In this document: piece by piece, positions 16,444-25,613 of the stretch | Numbering within the stretch: position 1 is the stretch's first letter | How the letters are laid out: the number at the start of each line of letters is the position of its first letter | From: Pseudomonadota bacterium | GTDB taxonomy: Bacteria > Myxococcota_A > Bradymonadia > UBA4248 | Length of the DNA stretch: 41,132 bases | Reading direction: 5' to 3' | Assembly (NCBI GenBank): GCA_017464085.1 | Contig: JAFUEE010000190.1 | Location: forward strand, 1-41,132 | Position numbers and translations under genes: made by a program | Notes under the pieces: generated by a model | Seen by the model: the letters and a program-made list of their open reading frames with translations, nothing else | What the model was told of the DNA's origin: nothing | Database searches by the model: none

Positions 16444-18039
16444 CTAGTCGATGCAGGAGCCGTTCACGCACGTGCAGCGGCGCTTGTACACCCACTTGTG
16501 ATCGATAGAACACCGCAGTTCCGTATTCTCAACGCAATGCAGGCTGTCCTGGAGCGCGCATTCGATATCCAGACATGCGTATGCATCCTCGCAATAGCCC
16601 GACGAACATTTGTTGCGGACCCACTGGTTATTTTTGCAGACCATTCCTGTCGCCGTGGCGATATCACATTTCCAGTCGCCTTCGCTGCAGATGCGGCAGA
16701 CGCCATTGACGCACAGCCCCGCACCACATGTCTTGACCTCGTGCCACTCATTATTGCGGCACTCAACCACACGGTCATCCCAACATTTTTTTTCTCCTGA
16801 CGGGCATTCCGCGCAAACCTTATCATCATAGCACCCCAAACCGCAGACGACGCCCGTCGTCCACGTGGCCACATCATTCTCCAGAACGCATGCGGATTGC
16901 TTCGAATTTTCGCATTTCTGATCTAAATAATGACATGAATCTTCGGGGCATTTCGTCGAATCGAGGCATGAACCGGACACGCAGTCCTTTTTCTTTTCCC
17001 AGACATCCGAAGCGTTGCACCAGTAGAGCGCACCATCTTTGCACATGCTCGTGCGGAATATGCATTCCGCGCAGTACGGATGCGGTTCAGATGCAGAGCT
17101 GGTGCATTTGATATCGCATGTCTCCTTGCGCACGTACGCATAGCCATCGCATTCCAGAAGCTCGTTCCCGTCGCATTTTGCATCCCCGATTTCGCACGTA
17201 GCCTCCGAACACTGCCGCTTATTGTTCGCGCATGTTCCAAAGCGGCAGTTTTTCTGCTTCACCCACAGCCCCTCAGGACATGTATAAAAATAGGCTTTAT
17301 CCCCATCCTTTTCGCACTTCATGGACCCCGTCTCACAGCTCATGTCACGGCAGTCCAGATGTCCAGCGTCACACTGAAGCGACTTTTCAGCGCAATTCTC
17401 GACCTCCTCCCACTTGCCGCTCTTACAGACCTGAAGAACATTGCCATCGCACTGCTTTTCTCCGTCGTTACAAAGCCTGCATGCCCCCAGTTCCTGATCG
17501 CAGATGCCCTCCTCGCAGGTCTGCAGGACCTGCCACTCCCCGTGCTCGCACTTTCTGAGGTCCTTTGACGCGCACGCGACCTTGCCCTCCTCGCATGCCT
17601 GACATGAAGCGGTCTCGCTGTTGCAATAGGGCGTTTCACCGCTGCAAGTCTCCACGACGTCCCAGACGCCATTCACGCAACGCTTGACCTTGCGCGCAAA
17701 ACACCCCGTCTCATTCCCCGAACAGGCAATACATGATACGCTTTCGGGATTGCATGAAGCGCCGCTCTCCTCACAGTCCTCAGATGTCACCCATTTGCCC
17801 TGCTTGCACGTCTGCAACTTGTCGCCGCTGCATTTCAGCAGACCGCCTACGCAGGTCTTGGCCTCCAGGTCACATTTCTGCTTCGTCTCGCTCCAGCTGC
17901 CGCCGGCACACCGAAACACCACGCCGTCCACGCATTTTTTTGCATTCTGATTGCAAATCTTCCCCATTTCTTCGCTCTCAGAACACCCCGTGCCTAACAA
18001 GCTCACACACGCCACCCCTATAAACACAATCCTCTTCAT
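16444..18039 (-). CDS. Cysteine-rich repeat lipoprotein
   Basis: The ATG at 18039 begins a lipoprotein signal peptide (MKRIVFIGVACVSLLGTGC, Cys 19) with GGGA 8 nt upstream; two in-frame ATGs just upstream are less well placed. 531 aa. The body is about ten modules of roughly 45-50 residues built on C-x-x-G-x-W...C...C-x-x-C, such as KRCVNGVWDVVETC, RKCEHGEWQVLQTC and LQVCKSGKWEEVENC, with acidic spacers. It is secreted and presumably disulphide-stabilised on the cell surface. No catalytic motif is seen. It is transcribed divergently from the larger Cys-rich FG-GAP lipoprotein at 18331, which suggests shared regulation. Function unknown. Confidence 0.85.
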   Translation of the reverse strand: MKRIVFIGVACVSLLGTGCSESEEMGKICNQNAKKCVDGVVFRCAGGSWSETKQKCDLEAKTCVGGLLKCSGDKLQTCKQGKWVTSEDCEESGASCNPESVSCIACSGNETGCFARKVKRCVNGVWDVVETCSGETPYCNSETASCQACEEGKVACASKDLRKCEHGEWQVLQTCEEGICDQELGACRLCNDGEKQCDGNVLQVCKSGKWEEVENCAEKSLQCDAGHLDCRDMSCETGSMKCEKDGDKAYFYTCPEGLWVKQKNCRFGTCANNKRQCSEATCEIGDAKCDGNELLECDGYAYVRKETCDIKCTSSASEPHPYCAECIFRTSMCKDGALYWCNASDVWEKKKDCVSGSCLDSTKCPEDSCHYLDQKCENSKQSACVLENDVATWTTGVVCGLGCYDDKVCAECPSGEKKCWDDRVVECRNNEWHEVKTCGAGLCVNGVCRICSEGDWKCDIATATGMVCKNNQWVRNKCSSGYCEDAYACLDIECALQDSLHCVENTELRCSIDHKWVYKRRCTCVNGSCID

Positions 18040-18330
18040 ATCACTCATCCCGAACATTCAGAACGTTCTTTGGCAGATGCCCTCTCACACTGGCACACAT
18101 CTCCGCAAGCTGTGAGCATGTCTGAAAACACTCGCACATCGTATCATTCCACCAAAGGAAATACAATAACCGCACAAGCTTTCGGGTTATCCGCATGCAT
18201 GCGCAAAACATGCGCCACATCTGATTCCCCGGCAATAATAAATAGCGAAAAGATTGAATTATCCTCTCCAGACTGCTAACAGAACAGATGGATTTAAGTT
18301 CCAAAAACTCGGGACTTCAATGAGGTAAAC
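18040..18330. promoter_or_regulatory. Shared divergent promoter region of two Cys-rich lipoproteins
   Basis: 291 bp between divergent start codons, so promoters for both genes must lie here. The part next to 18331 is AT-rich (GAAAAGATTGAATTATCC near 18245). No convincing -35/-10 pair or operator palindrome stands out. Confidence 0.45.
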
Positions 18331-21300
18331 ATGAATAAGAAAACACTCTACATTGCGTCAGTTTTTTGTCTTTTGGCGTTTTCAGGCTGTACAGACAGCG
18401 CCCCCATCAACACAGAACAGGATCCAAATCTTCCCGTAGTCGATCTCGATCCCGAATGCGAGACCGCAGACGACTGTGACTCTGGGAAATGTCTCGACTC
18501 GGGCAAATGCGCGCTTCTCGTCGGTCTCGGGGAGAGCTGCGAAGAAGACGTCTGTGAATCCCCTTATGTCTGCAAAGACGGCATCTGCGCTGAAGATAAA
18601 GATGTCGAAAAGCCTGAATGTACCAGCGACGGCGATTGCGCACCCAATAAATGCCTGCCATCGGGCAAATGCCAAAAAATATCAGAAGAAGGCGGCCTCT
18701 GCGACGAAGAGAACGTCTGCCCGCCAGAACTCACCTGCCTCGAAAGCACATGCCAGAAGCGCCCGGAAGGCGCCGCATGCAGTGACTCCGAACCCTGCGG
18801 CCCAGCGCTCGAATGCAAGGATAACAAATGCCAGACAATTCCATGCGACGAATCCGAAGACATCTGTTCCCCGCTCAATGCCGTCTGCGAAAACAATGTC
18901 TGCGCCCCGCTCGTCATCCTTCCCGAAAACAGCCCCTGCGATCCCGAAAGCAAATCCAAATCCTGCGACACTGGCCTGGAGTGCATCGAAAATATATGTC
19001 AGACGCCCGATGTCGAAACACTCGAAAGCGATGCCTGCACCACAGACAGCGACTGCGCCAAGTTCGACCTCTATAAGACCTGCCTTCCCACCGGCAGATG
19101 CGGCACAGTCGTGGGACTCGGCGATTTCTGCGACAACAAAATGGTCTGCGCCGACGGTCAGGAATGCAACATCTTCTGCGCCTATATTCGTGGTGAAGGC
19201 GAAAAATGCGATGCCGAAGCCTATGAATTCTGTAACGAGTACGAAGGCCTTTCCTGCTATAATGGCGAATGCCATACCCCACAATACGACCTCCCGATCG
19301 GCAGCACATGCAATGACACCTATCTGAGCTGCGCGGAAGACCTTGAATGCCTCAATAACAAATGCGTCACGCGCGTCGATGAAGATGCGCACTGCAGCGA
19401 TGCCGAATACCTCATCTGCAAAGCAGGCATGGAATGCATCAATGCCAAGTGCATCCCCGTAGGCGGCGCTTGTATCACCACCGCAGACTGTCAGGAAAAA
19501 GACTCCTTCTGCTGTCTTTCGGACGAATGCGGCGCCAAGAACAAATGCCGCACCTATGATGAAACAACGACTTATGATGAGGCATGCCGCTTCACGACAA
19601 AACCGGGCATCTTCGAGGCACAGATTCAATGCCGATGGCAGCCGCCAAAAGACCAGCTGCCGACATCCACAAAAGTCGAAATGCCGCCGCTCGTCGGCCA
19701 CTTCGGAAACAAGGCCGGACTCGATCCCATCGTCGCATTCTGGTCTTATGCCGCCGAAAGCTCAAACAACAGCACTGGCAAGACCGCCATCCGTTTCATC
19801 AACCCGGAAACATGCGAAACCCTTGAAACAGTCGATGTGCCGCTCCGCTGGCGCTGGTACAACTATCCTGCCGCTGCCGACCTCGACGGCGACGGACTGC
19901 TCGAATTCGTCACCATTCACAATGACGGAAAACCCATCGCCTACAAATGGGATGACGCGCAGAAAAAACACGTCCAGTACTGGAAAGCCGATGCCGTCGC
20001 AACTACCGACATCTCCATCCACGACCTCGATGGCAACGGCACCCCCGAAGTCATCATCGGCACACATGTCTTCAATGGCCAGACCGGCAAGCGCATCGTC
20101 GCTGGCGGCTCATGGACTTATGCCACAGAATCTATCGGCAACTTTGACAACAATGCGCAGGGCATTGCCTCCATACTCGCGAACGGCCATATCTACAAGT
20201 GGAACCCGGAAACGAACAAATGGATCGACCTCATCAATCTGGCTGAAGGCATCAAGCATACCGCCTATGCCGACTTCGGAACGCCTGGCGCAACGCCTGA
20301 AGACTTTGACTTCACCAAACTCGACGGCAAACCCGAATTCGCGCTCGCGGGCGGCAGCAAGCTCCAGCTCTATGCTGTCACCGTCGATGCCGAAGGCAAA
20401 TATCACAAACAACAGATCATGAACGTCGCTCAGTTCTCCACTGGCGGACCGATCACCATCGGCGACTTCAACAACGACGGCCTGCCCGAAATCGGACTCG
20501 CTTCCAGCGGCAAATTCGGCGTCTATGACCCCAAATGCAAAGGATATGAAGAAGGCCGCTGTGCCGACAAATTCGTCATGTGGGAACGCTGGTCGCAGGA
20601 TGCCTCCTCAGGCTCCACCGGCTCCTCGCTCTTCGACTTCGACGGCGACGGTCAGACCGAAGCCGTCTATGCCGACGAATGCTTCACGCGCGTCTATGAC
20701 GGCAAGACCGGCCGCGTGCTCTTCAGCGCAAAGCGATCCTCATGGACTTCCATCGAAGCCCCGGTCGTCGCCGACATCGACGGCGACGGCAGCTCAGAAA
20801 TCATGATGGGCTCCGACTACGCCATGACCTGCAAACATGACACCGGCTCCTCACAGACCGGCATGGACCCCATCCACGAAGGCATCCGATGCACCGATGA
20901 CGAAGACTGCCCGCTCGCAAAAGGATGCAACAAAGAAGTCGGCCTCTGCACCTGCACGTCTGACAATGACTGCAATACCCAGCATGTCTACGGAAAAGAT
21001 ACCATCCTGCAGCAGTATGTATGCACTGCCCCCATCGATCCCAATGTCGGCTTCTACGTCAACAAGACCAATGCAAACAGCCGCACCATGGTCGCCAATA
21101 TTGGCGCACGCCCCGCTGGCTGGAACGCAAACTCGGGCTACAAAGTCTGCCGCGCTTCAAGAGCCACGACCGACATCGGACAGGGCGACCTCATGATCTT
21201 CAAAGACCGCCTCGACAGATGGGTCTCCTCGCGTCCGCTCTGGAATCAGCACGGCTATAACATCATCAATATCGAAGACAATGGCAAAGTCCCCACGCCG

Positions 21301-21828
21301 ATTCAGTGGCTCATGAACTGGCTCCAGAAAGATTCCAAAAAGACAATTACCGGAACCACCTATCCCCGCCCGACAAACAACAGCTTCCGTCTCAACCGAC
21401 AGGGAGAATATGGCGCCGGCGTCGTCCCAGATATCACAGGGCGCTTCATCGCCGGGTCCATCTGTGGCGAAACCGAAGACGGACGGCATGTCATCAGCGG
21501 AAACCTCTGCAACCGAGGCACAAAACCTGTCTCCACAAAACTTCCGGCAACCTTCTTCTACTTTGATGAAAATGCCCCCGATCATCGCGGCGAAAAAATC
21601 TGCACCTCGTACACCAAGTCCATTGTCGGCGTCGGGGAATGCGCACAGGTCGGCTGCGATGTCGAGGACATCAAGGCACTCGAAGGCAAAAAGGTCATCA
21701 TGGTCACAAACCTCGATGAATACGGACAGCCGAGCACCGTCGAATGCAGAAGCGACAACAACACCGACACCATCCAGATCGACAAGTGCAAAACAGAAAA
21801 TGACGCGCCAATCATCATCGTCAACTGA
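18331..21828 (+). CDS. Large lipoprotein: Dickkopf-like Cys-rich modules plus FG-GAP/VCBS propeller
   Basis: 1165 aa. The ATG has GAGG 7 nt upstream and starts a lipoprotein signal peptide (MNKKTLYIASVFCLLAFSGC, Cys 20). Residues about 35-420 hold repeated Cys-rich modules of the type C-x(2)-D-x-DC...CLPSGKC and CxxGLECxxNxC, like Dickkopf N-terminal or EB-type modules. From about 440 to 840 there are FG-GAP/VCBS repeats with calcium-binding DxDGDG loops (DLDGDGLLEF, DLDGNGTPEV, DFNNDGLPEI, DFDGDGQTEA, DIDGDGSSEI), predicting an integrin-alpha-like beta-propeller. One further Cys module (CTCTSDNDC) and a C-terminal segment with a few Cys follow. The architecture fits a surface adhesion or binding protein. 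A strong terminator follows 17 bp after the stop. Confidence 0.9.
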   Translation: MNKKTLYIASVFCLLAFSGCTDSAPINTEQDPNLPVVDLDPECETADDCDSGKCLDSGKCALLVGLGESCEEDVCESPYVCKDGICAEDKDVEKPECTSDGDCAPNKCLPSGKCQKISEEGGLCDEENVCPPELTCLESTCQKRPEGAACSDSEPCGPALECKDNKCQTIPCDESEDICSPLNAVCENNVCAPLVILPENSPCDPESKSKSCDTGLECIENICQTPDVETLESDACTTDSDCAKFDLYKTCLPTGRCGTVVGLGDFCDNKMVCADGQECNIFCAYIRGEGEKCDAEAYEFCNEYEGLSCYNGECHTPQYDLPIGSTCNDTYLSCAEDLECLNNKCVTRVDEDAHCSDAEYLICKAGMECINAKCIPVGGACITTADCQEKDSFCCLSDECGAKNKCRTYDETTTYDEACRFTTKPGIFEAQIQCRWQPPKDQLPTSTKVEMPPLVGHFGNKAGLDPIVAFWSYAAESSNNSTGKTAIRFINPETCETLETVDVPLRWRWYNYPAAADLDGDGLLEFVTIHNDGKPIAYKWDDAQKKHVQYWKADAVATTDISIHDLDGNGTPEVIIGTHVFNGQTGKRIVAGGSWTYATESIGNFDNNAQGIASILANGHIYKWNPETNKWIDLINLAEGIKHTAYADFGTPGATPEDFDFTKLDGKPEFALAGGSKLQLYAVTVDAEGKYHKQQIMNVAQFSTGGPITIGDFNNDGLPEIGLASSGKFGVYDPKCKGYEEGRCADKFVMWERWSQDASSGSTGSSLFDFDGDGQTEAVYADECFTRVYDGKTGRVLFSAKRSSWTSIEAPVVADIDGDGSSEIMMGSDYAMTCKHDTGSSQTGMDPIHEGIRCTDDEDCPLAKGCNKEVGLCTCTSDNDCNTQHVYGKDTILQQYVCTAPIDPNVGFYVNKTNANSRTMVANIGARPAGWNANSGYKVCRASRATTDIGQGDLMIFKDRLDRWVSSRPLWNQHGYNIINIEDNGKVPTPIQWLMNWLQKDSKKTITGTTYPRPTNNSFRLNRQGEYGAGVVPDITGRFIAGSICGETEDGRHVISGNLCNRGTKPVSTKLPATFFYFDENAPDHRGEKICTSYTKSIVGVGECAQVGCDVEDIKALEGKKVIMVTNLDEYGQPSTVECRSDNNTDTIQIDKCKTENDAPIIIVN

Positions 21829-21845
21829 TCACGCGCATGCCGCAT

Positions 21846-21875
21846 AAAAAAGCCGCCATCTGGCGGCTTTTTTTT
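21846..21875 (+). terminator. Rho-independent terminator
   Basis: Stem GCCGCCA/TGGCGGC with a 2-nt apex, flanked by A-run and T-run (six A before, eight T after). It lies 17 bp after the FG-GAP lipoprotein stop. The flanking A/T runs make it potentially bidirectional. Confidence 0.95.
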
Positions 21876-22184
21876 GTCTCTGTTCCCAAGCGTGAATTTG
21901 GCTCCCAAATGCCATGTCTTATCGCCAAGCGAGCATCGACAGGCTCTCCGGATAAAAGCTATTGCCTTGATCCACTTACTGCCTGCCTTCTATTGCCTGC
22001 TGCCTTGTATTTCATATCCGCAGACGTTGAACACAGCCTTTTTTACTGCCACCATCGCGGACATGCAATGCGGGAGCAAATCCGAGCAGATTGTATATCA
22101 ATCGCCCTGAATGAGAAAAACACAGGATGCTCCCGAAAAAAAGCAGTCCTACAAGTCTTTAGGCAGGCATTCCACCCCCCATGA
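21876..22184. other. Intergenic region, nothing recognised
   Basis: 309 bp between the terminator and the stop of the DUF285 lipoprotein gene (-). The open frame crossing it on the + strand has no homology that I recognise, no SD and no codon-like composition. No hairpin of the TAT/ATA family is present. Confidence 0.5.
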
Positions 22185-24167
22185 CTAAATCGAAGCTGGC
22201 GGAAGCGTGACATCCCTGCGCATCACCTGACTGCAGAAAAATGCCTCTCGCTTCACCTCCGGCCAGGCTTTCTGGCGCATCTTTTTGCGCGAAAGGCCGC
22301 AAAATGCCCCCTGAGTCTGCGCATCAGGCGCCACATGCCATGTCGAAAGAGACTGATCAAATGATGCCGCGCCCTTAAAGATCCCCGCCAGACTGCGCAC
22401 GCCAGCGACATCCCATTTGCCGAGCGGCTTGTTGAACTTCACTGCATTGCTGAACATCTCGCTCATATCTGTCACCTGGCTCACGTTCCACGCATTCAGG
22501 CTCTGGTTGAACGCAGTCGCCCCCGCGAACATGCGCGCCATCGTCGTCACATTCATCACATTCCATTTTTCAATCGGCTGATTAAAACTCACCGCACTGC
22601 TGAACATCTCGCTCATATCCGTCACATGCGTCACATTCCAGGCACCGATCGGCTGATTGAACACATCCGCTTCCGCGAACATCCTGTGCATGTTCGTCAC
22701 GCGCCCCACATTCCAGCTCTTGAGCGACTGATTGAACGCAGAAGACTCCGCAAACATCCCGCTCATATCCGTCACGTTCGACACGTTCCACTTGTCAAGC
22801 GGACGATTGAACACCAGCGAGCCGCGAAACATATCGGCCATGTTCGTCACGTTCGACACATTCCACTTGTCAAGCGCCTGATCAAACTTGCCGGTATCCC
22901 TGAACATCCCGCTCATATCCGTCACGCTCGACACGTTCCACTTCTCAAGCGGACGATTGAACATGCGCGCGGCGCTAAACATCGAGCTCATATCCGTCAC
23001 GTTCGACACGTCCCATTTGCCTACAGGCTGATCAAATGCCTCAGAACGCTCAAACATATGCGCCATGCTGCGCACATTCGACACATTCCACTTTTCGATC
23101 GGCTGATTGAACGCCCTCGTCCCCATGAACATTTCCCGCATGTCCTCAACATTCGACACATCCCAGATCTCAAGCGGATGATTGAACGCATAACATGTGC
23201 TGAACATCCCGCGCATCGTGCGGACATTCGACACATTCCAGCTGCCGACAGTCTGATCAAAATCGTACGCGCCGGCAAACATCTGCGACATATCCTGGAC
23301 ACTCGACACATCCCAGGTATCCAGCGGCTGATTGAACTTCATCGCCCAACTGAACATCTCGGCCATATTGATGACATTCCGAACATTCCAATGGATCAGC
23401 GGCTGGTTGAACTTATAGGCATTCTTGAACATGCCGGACATATCTTCCACATGCTCGACATTCCAGTGGCTCAGCGGCTGATTGAACGACTCCGCTCCCG
23501 AAAACATCTCTTTCATGCTGCGGACGCTCTGAACGTTCCATCGATCGAGCGGCTGATCGAATTTGGCAGCATTCCAGAACATCCCGGACATATCCTCCAC
23601 ATGCGACACATCCCACTGCTCGATATTTGCATTGAACGCGAGTGCAAGCGCAAACATCCGCTTCATGCTGCGCGTCTCAGTCAGCACCGGCACATCCGCC
23701 GCCGCGCACACCATCTCCGTGCATCCTGCAAACATCTCCTCCATCGTCTGCCACGCATTCGTCCCCCACTGATCGAGCGACAGCACGCGCCAGGCCTCCC
23801 CGCTTCCCTCCCCATGGCACAGAGTGATCCCGGGCATCTGGCCGCGCAGGCGGATCTGCTTAACGCCCCCCTCCTTATAGTCGCACGCACCTTCGGACAC
23901 ATCGGCCTGTTCAAAAATGCCGTCGCCGTTGCAGTCGATATCAAACCGCCCGCCCTCCGCCACCTTCAGCGGATAACGCCCCTCATGAAGCATGCGTATC
24001 CGGAACACAAAATCCGCATCCGATGCCGCAGGGACGCTCGCACGCCCGTTCACAGACATGCCCACAGGCTGCGCGGAAACTGGCGCTGCCGCTTCCTGTG
24101 TGGCACAAGACGAAAGCAAGACAAAACATGTCAGCATCGAACAAACAGAAGTCACCGTCCTCATCAT
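22185..24167 (-). CDS. BspA-like (DUF285) repeat lipoprotein
   Basis: 660 aa. GAGG lies 4 nt before the first of two adjacent ATGs. Lipoprotein signal with Cys at 21 (LTCFVLLSSC). After a linker and a domain that converts values to an ordered surface (FDIDCNGDGIF, LRGQMPGITLC), residues about 190-615 are 17 uninterrupted 25-residue repeats with consensus WNVSNVTDMSxMFxxAxxF followed by NQPLx(2). This is the BspA-like/DUF285 leucine-rich-type repeat, known from surface proteins of Bacteroidetes, mycoplasmas and gut protists and implicated in adhesion. The repeat gives a matching 75-bp periodicity in DNA, with sequence divergence between copies, so it is an old array. The C-terminal cap holds one Cys-containing helix (GAFCGLSRKKMRQ). 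It is a single gene followed (3') by an empty intergenic region. Confidence 0.93.
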   Translation of the reverse strand: MMRTVTSVCSMLTCFVLLSSCATQEAAAPVSAQPVGMSVNGRASVPAASDADFVFRIRMLHEGRYPLKVAEGGRFDIDCNGDGIFEQADVSEGACDYKEGGVKQIRLRGQMPGITLCHGEGSGEAWRVLSLDQWGTNAWQTMEEMFAGCTEMVCAAADVPVLTETRSMKRMFALALAFNANIEQWDVSHVEDMSGMFWNAAKFDQPLDRWNVQSVRSMKEMFSGAESFNQPLSHWNVEHVEDMSGMFKNAYKFNQPLIHWNVRNVINMAEMFSWAMKFNQPLDTWDVSSVQDMSQMFAGAYDFDQTVGSWNVSNVRTMRGMFSTCYAFNHPLEIWDVSNVEDMREMFMGTRAFNQPIEKWNVSNVRSMAHMFERSEAFDQPVGKWDVSNVTDMSSMFSAARMFNRPLEKWNVSSVTDMSGMFRDTGKFDQALDKWNVSNVTNMADMFRGSLVFNRPLDKWNVSNVTDMSGMFAESSAFNQSLKSWNVGRVTNMHRMFAEADVFNQPIGAWNVTHVTDMSEMFSSAVSFNQPIEKWNVMNVTTMARMFAGATAFNQSLNAWNVSQVTDMSEMFSNAVKFNKPLGKWDVAGVRSLAGIFKGAASFDQSLSTWHVAPDAQTQGAFCGLSRKKMRQKAWPEVKREAFFCSQVMRRDVTLPPASI

Positions 24168-24216
24168 TCGACCTCATCAAGGCTATCTTCTATTGTTACG
24201 CGGGGCAGAGCCCAGC

Positions 24217-24327
24217 GGCGCTATTTCTGCGAAATACGCGCCTGCAACATTTTGAAGGGGGCCAAGCCCCCTGCGGCGCTATTTCTGCGAAATACGCGCC
24301 TACCCCCGTTGCGGGGCTTTGCCCCGC
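24217..24327. repeat. Two identical TAT/ATA hairpins plus two GC hairpins
   Basis: 24217-24242 and 24275-24300 are the same hairpin (arms GGCGC/GCGCC, inner TATTTC/GAAATA, loop tgc, then C) and are identical over 29 bp, so they are a recent duplication. Between and after them lie GGGGGC-caa-GCCCCC (24257-24271) and GCGGGGC-ttt-GCCCCGC (24311-24327). The whole 24168-24471 interval has no gene. Confidence 0.85.
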
Positions 24328-24390
24328 CCCGCCCCCAGCACTCCAATATCGGGCGAAATCATCCATGCATTATCGGCACAAAATAAAGCG

Positions 24391-24456
24391 GCCGCTGTAT
24401 TCGCGAAAGCGAAAAAGCGGCTGTGGGGCAGCGCATTGCAGCGCAAAAGCTGCCCC
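24391..24456 (-). terminator. Hairpin pair, probable terminator of the 24472-30176 operon
   Basis: GGGGCAGC (24425-24432) pairs with GCTGCCCC (24449-24456), 16 bp after the uridylyltransferase stop. On the minus strand it is followed by CCGCTTTTTCGC. A second stem GCCGCT/AGCGGC (24391-24422) with a TATT left side looks like a degenerate TAT/ATA hairpin. Confidence 0.5.
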
Positions 24457-24471
24457 TCCCCCAAACTTCAG

Positions 24472-25221
24472 TCAGAGGCTCAGTTTCCTGCGCCACATCT
24501 CGGCGGTCTGAAGCTCTTCCGGCGTGTTCACACCCATCACTTCGCCTGGATCCTCAGCCAATACGGGCTTCACGGGTATATTCTCGCGATTCGCGATCTC
24601 GATGATGTCCGTAAAATAATACTCTCCCGCCGCATTGTCGTTGTTGATCTGCGGAAGCGCCGCCTCAAGAAATGCAAACGGCACGCTGTAAACGCCGACA
24701 TTCACTTCCTTGATCGCGATCTCTTCCGGCGTGCATTCCTTGAACTCCACGATGCGCGCGACCGTCCCGTCGCTGTTGCGGACGATTCGCCCGTACGCTG
24801 CCGGCTCATCCAGGCGGACGGTCAGCAGGACGATGTCTTTCTGAGCGCGTTTGAGCATCATCTTTTTGAGCGTCGCTGCCTGAAGGTTCGGAAGATCGCC
24901 GAGCAAGATTACCGCATATCGCGCTTTCAGCTCGCGAATCGTATTCATCGCCGCATTCACAGCATCCGCAGTCCCAAGAGGCTCTTCCTGAACTGCAATC
25001 CGGATATTCAGCGCATGGCCGTCGCGCGAAAGATGCTGACGAATCTCGTCCGAATGCGCGCCGACGACGACAACGATATTCTCGATACCCGCAAGCTGGC
25101 AGGCATCGAGCTGCCAGTCGAGAATCGCACGGTCGGAAACCTTGTGAAGCGTTTTAGACTGCATGGAGAGCATGCGCTTGCCTTTGCCCCCCGCCAATAT
25201 CACTGCAACGACATCTTTCAT
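24472..25221 (-). CDS. GlmU-type nucleotidyltransferase domain, no acetyltransferase domain
   Basis: 249 aa from the ATG at 25221 with AGG 7 nt upstream. It matches the N-terminal uridylyltransferase half of GlmU: LAGGKGKRM signature near the start, LGTADAV (GTAxAV), LLGDLPNL (usual GDxPL), YGRIVR, EFKECTPEEIAIKEVNVGVY and GEYYFTDI. It stops right after a VNTPEELQTAE segment, so the left-handed beta-helix acetyltransferase domain of bifunctional GlmU is absent. The likely reaction is sugar-1-phosphate plus NTP (GlcNAc-1-P plus UTP) to NDP-sugar; the acetylation step would need another enzyme. It is the last gene of the run on this strand, 8 bp after queD. Confidence 0.88.
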   Translation of the reverse strand: MKDVVAVILAGGKGKRMLSMQSKTLHKVSDRAILDWQLDACQLAGIENIVVVVGAHSDEIRQHLSRDGHALNIRIAVQEEPLGTADAVNAAMNTIRELKARYAVILLGDLPNLQAATLKKMMLKRAQKDIVLLTVRLDEPAAYGRIVRNSDGTVARIVEFKECTPEEIAIKEVNVGVYSVPFAFLEAALPQINNDNAAGEYYFTDIIEIANRENIPVKPVLAEDPGEVMGVNTPEELQTAEMWRRKLSL

Positions 25222-25229
25222 TGAAACAC

Positions 25230-25589
25230 CTACTCTTCGTAACGCGCACTCGATGTGCACGTCTCATGGACATATATCGCACTCAGACATGGAAGGTTCG
25301 GCTTGATCCGACGATAAATCCATTCCGCAAGTATCTCGGATGTCGGATTTTCGAGACCTTCAATCTCATTCAAATAATAATGGTCAAGCACATCGTGAAG
25401 CGGCTGCCAGGCACGCGCTATCTCCGCAAAATCTATGACCATACCCGTATCCGGGTCCACATCCCCGGACACAATCACATCGATCTGATAGCTGTGACCA
25501 TGGAGACGGCCACATTTATGCCCGGCCGGCACGCGCGGGAGCCTATGGGCTGCTTCAAATCTGAATGTTTTGGACAACGTTATCGGCAT
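25230..25589 (-). CDS. queD: 6-carboxy-5,6,7,8-tetrahydropterin synthase QueD
   Basis: 119 aa, normal for the QueD/PTPS family. It makes CPH4 from 7,8-dihydroneopterin triphosphate, the first dedicated step of preQ0/queuosine synthesis. Zinc histidines are visible in FEAAHRL and LHGHSY, with the catalytic Cys of HKCGRLHGH just before. MVIDFAEI, LDHYYLN, NPTSEILAEWI and HETCTSSARY are conserved family elements. It sits 24 bp after queE and 8 bp before the uridylyltransferase gene. QueC and QueF, needed for the rest of the pathway, are not in the window. Confidence 0.95.
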   Translation of the reverse strand: MPITLSKTFRFEAAHRLPRVPAGHKCGRLHGHSYQIDVIVSGDVDPDTGMVIDFAEIARAWQPLHDVLDHYYLNEIEGLENPTSEILAEWIYRRIKPNLPCLSAIYVHETCTSSARYEE

Positions 25590-25613
25590 TTCCTATACCC
25601 TGAATCAAATTAC

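Noticed and set aside
22626..24386. 586-codon plus-strand ORF opposite the DUF285 gene
   Set aside because: His/Arg-rich periodic translation simply mirrors the 75-bp repeats of the real gene.
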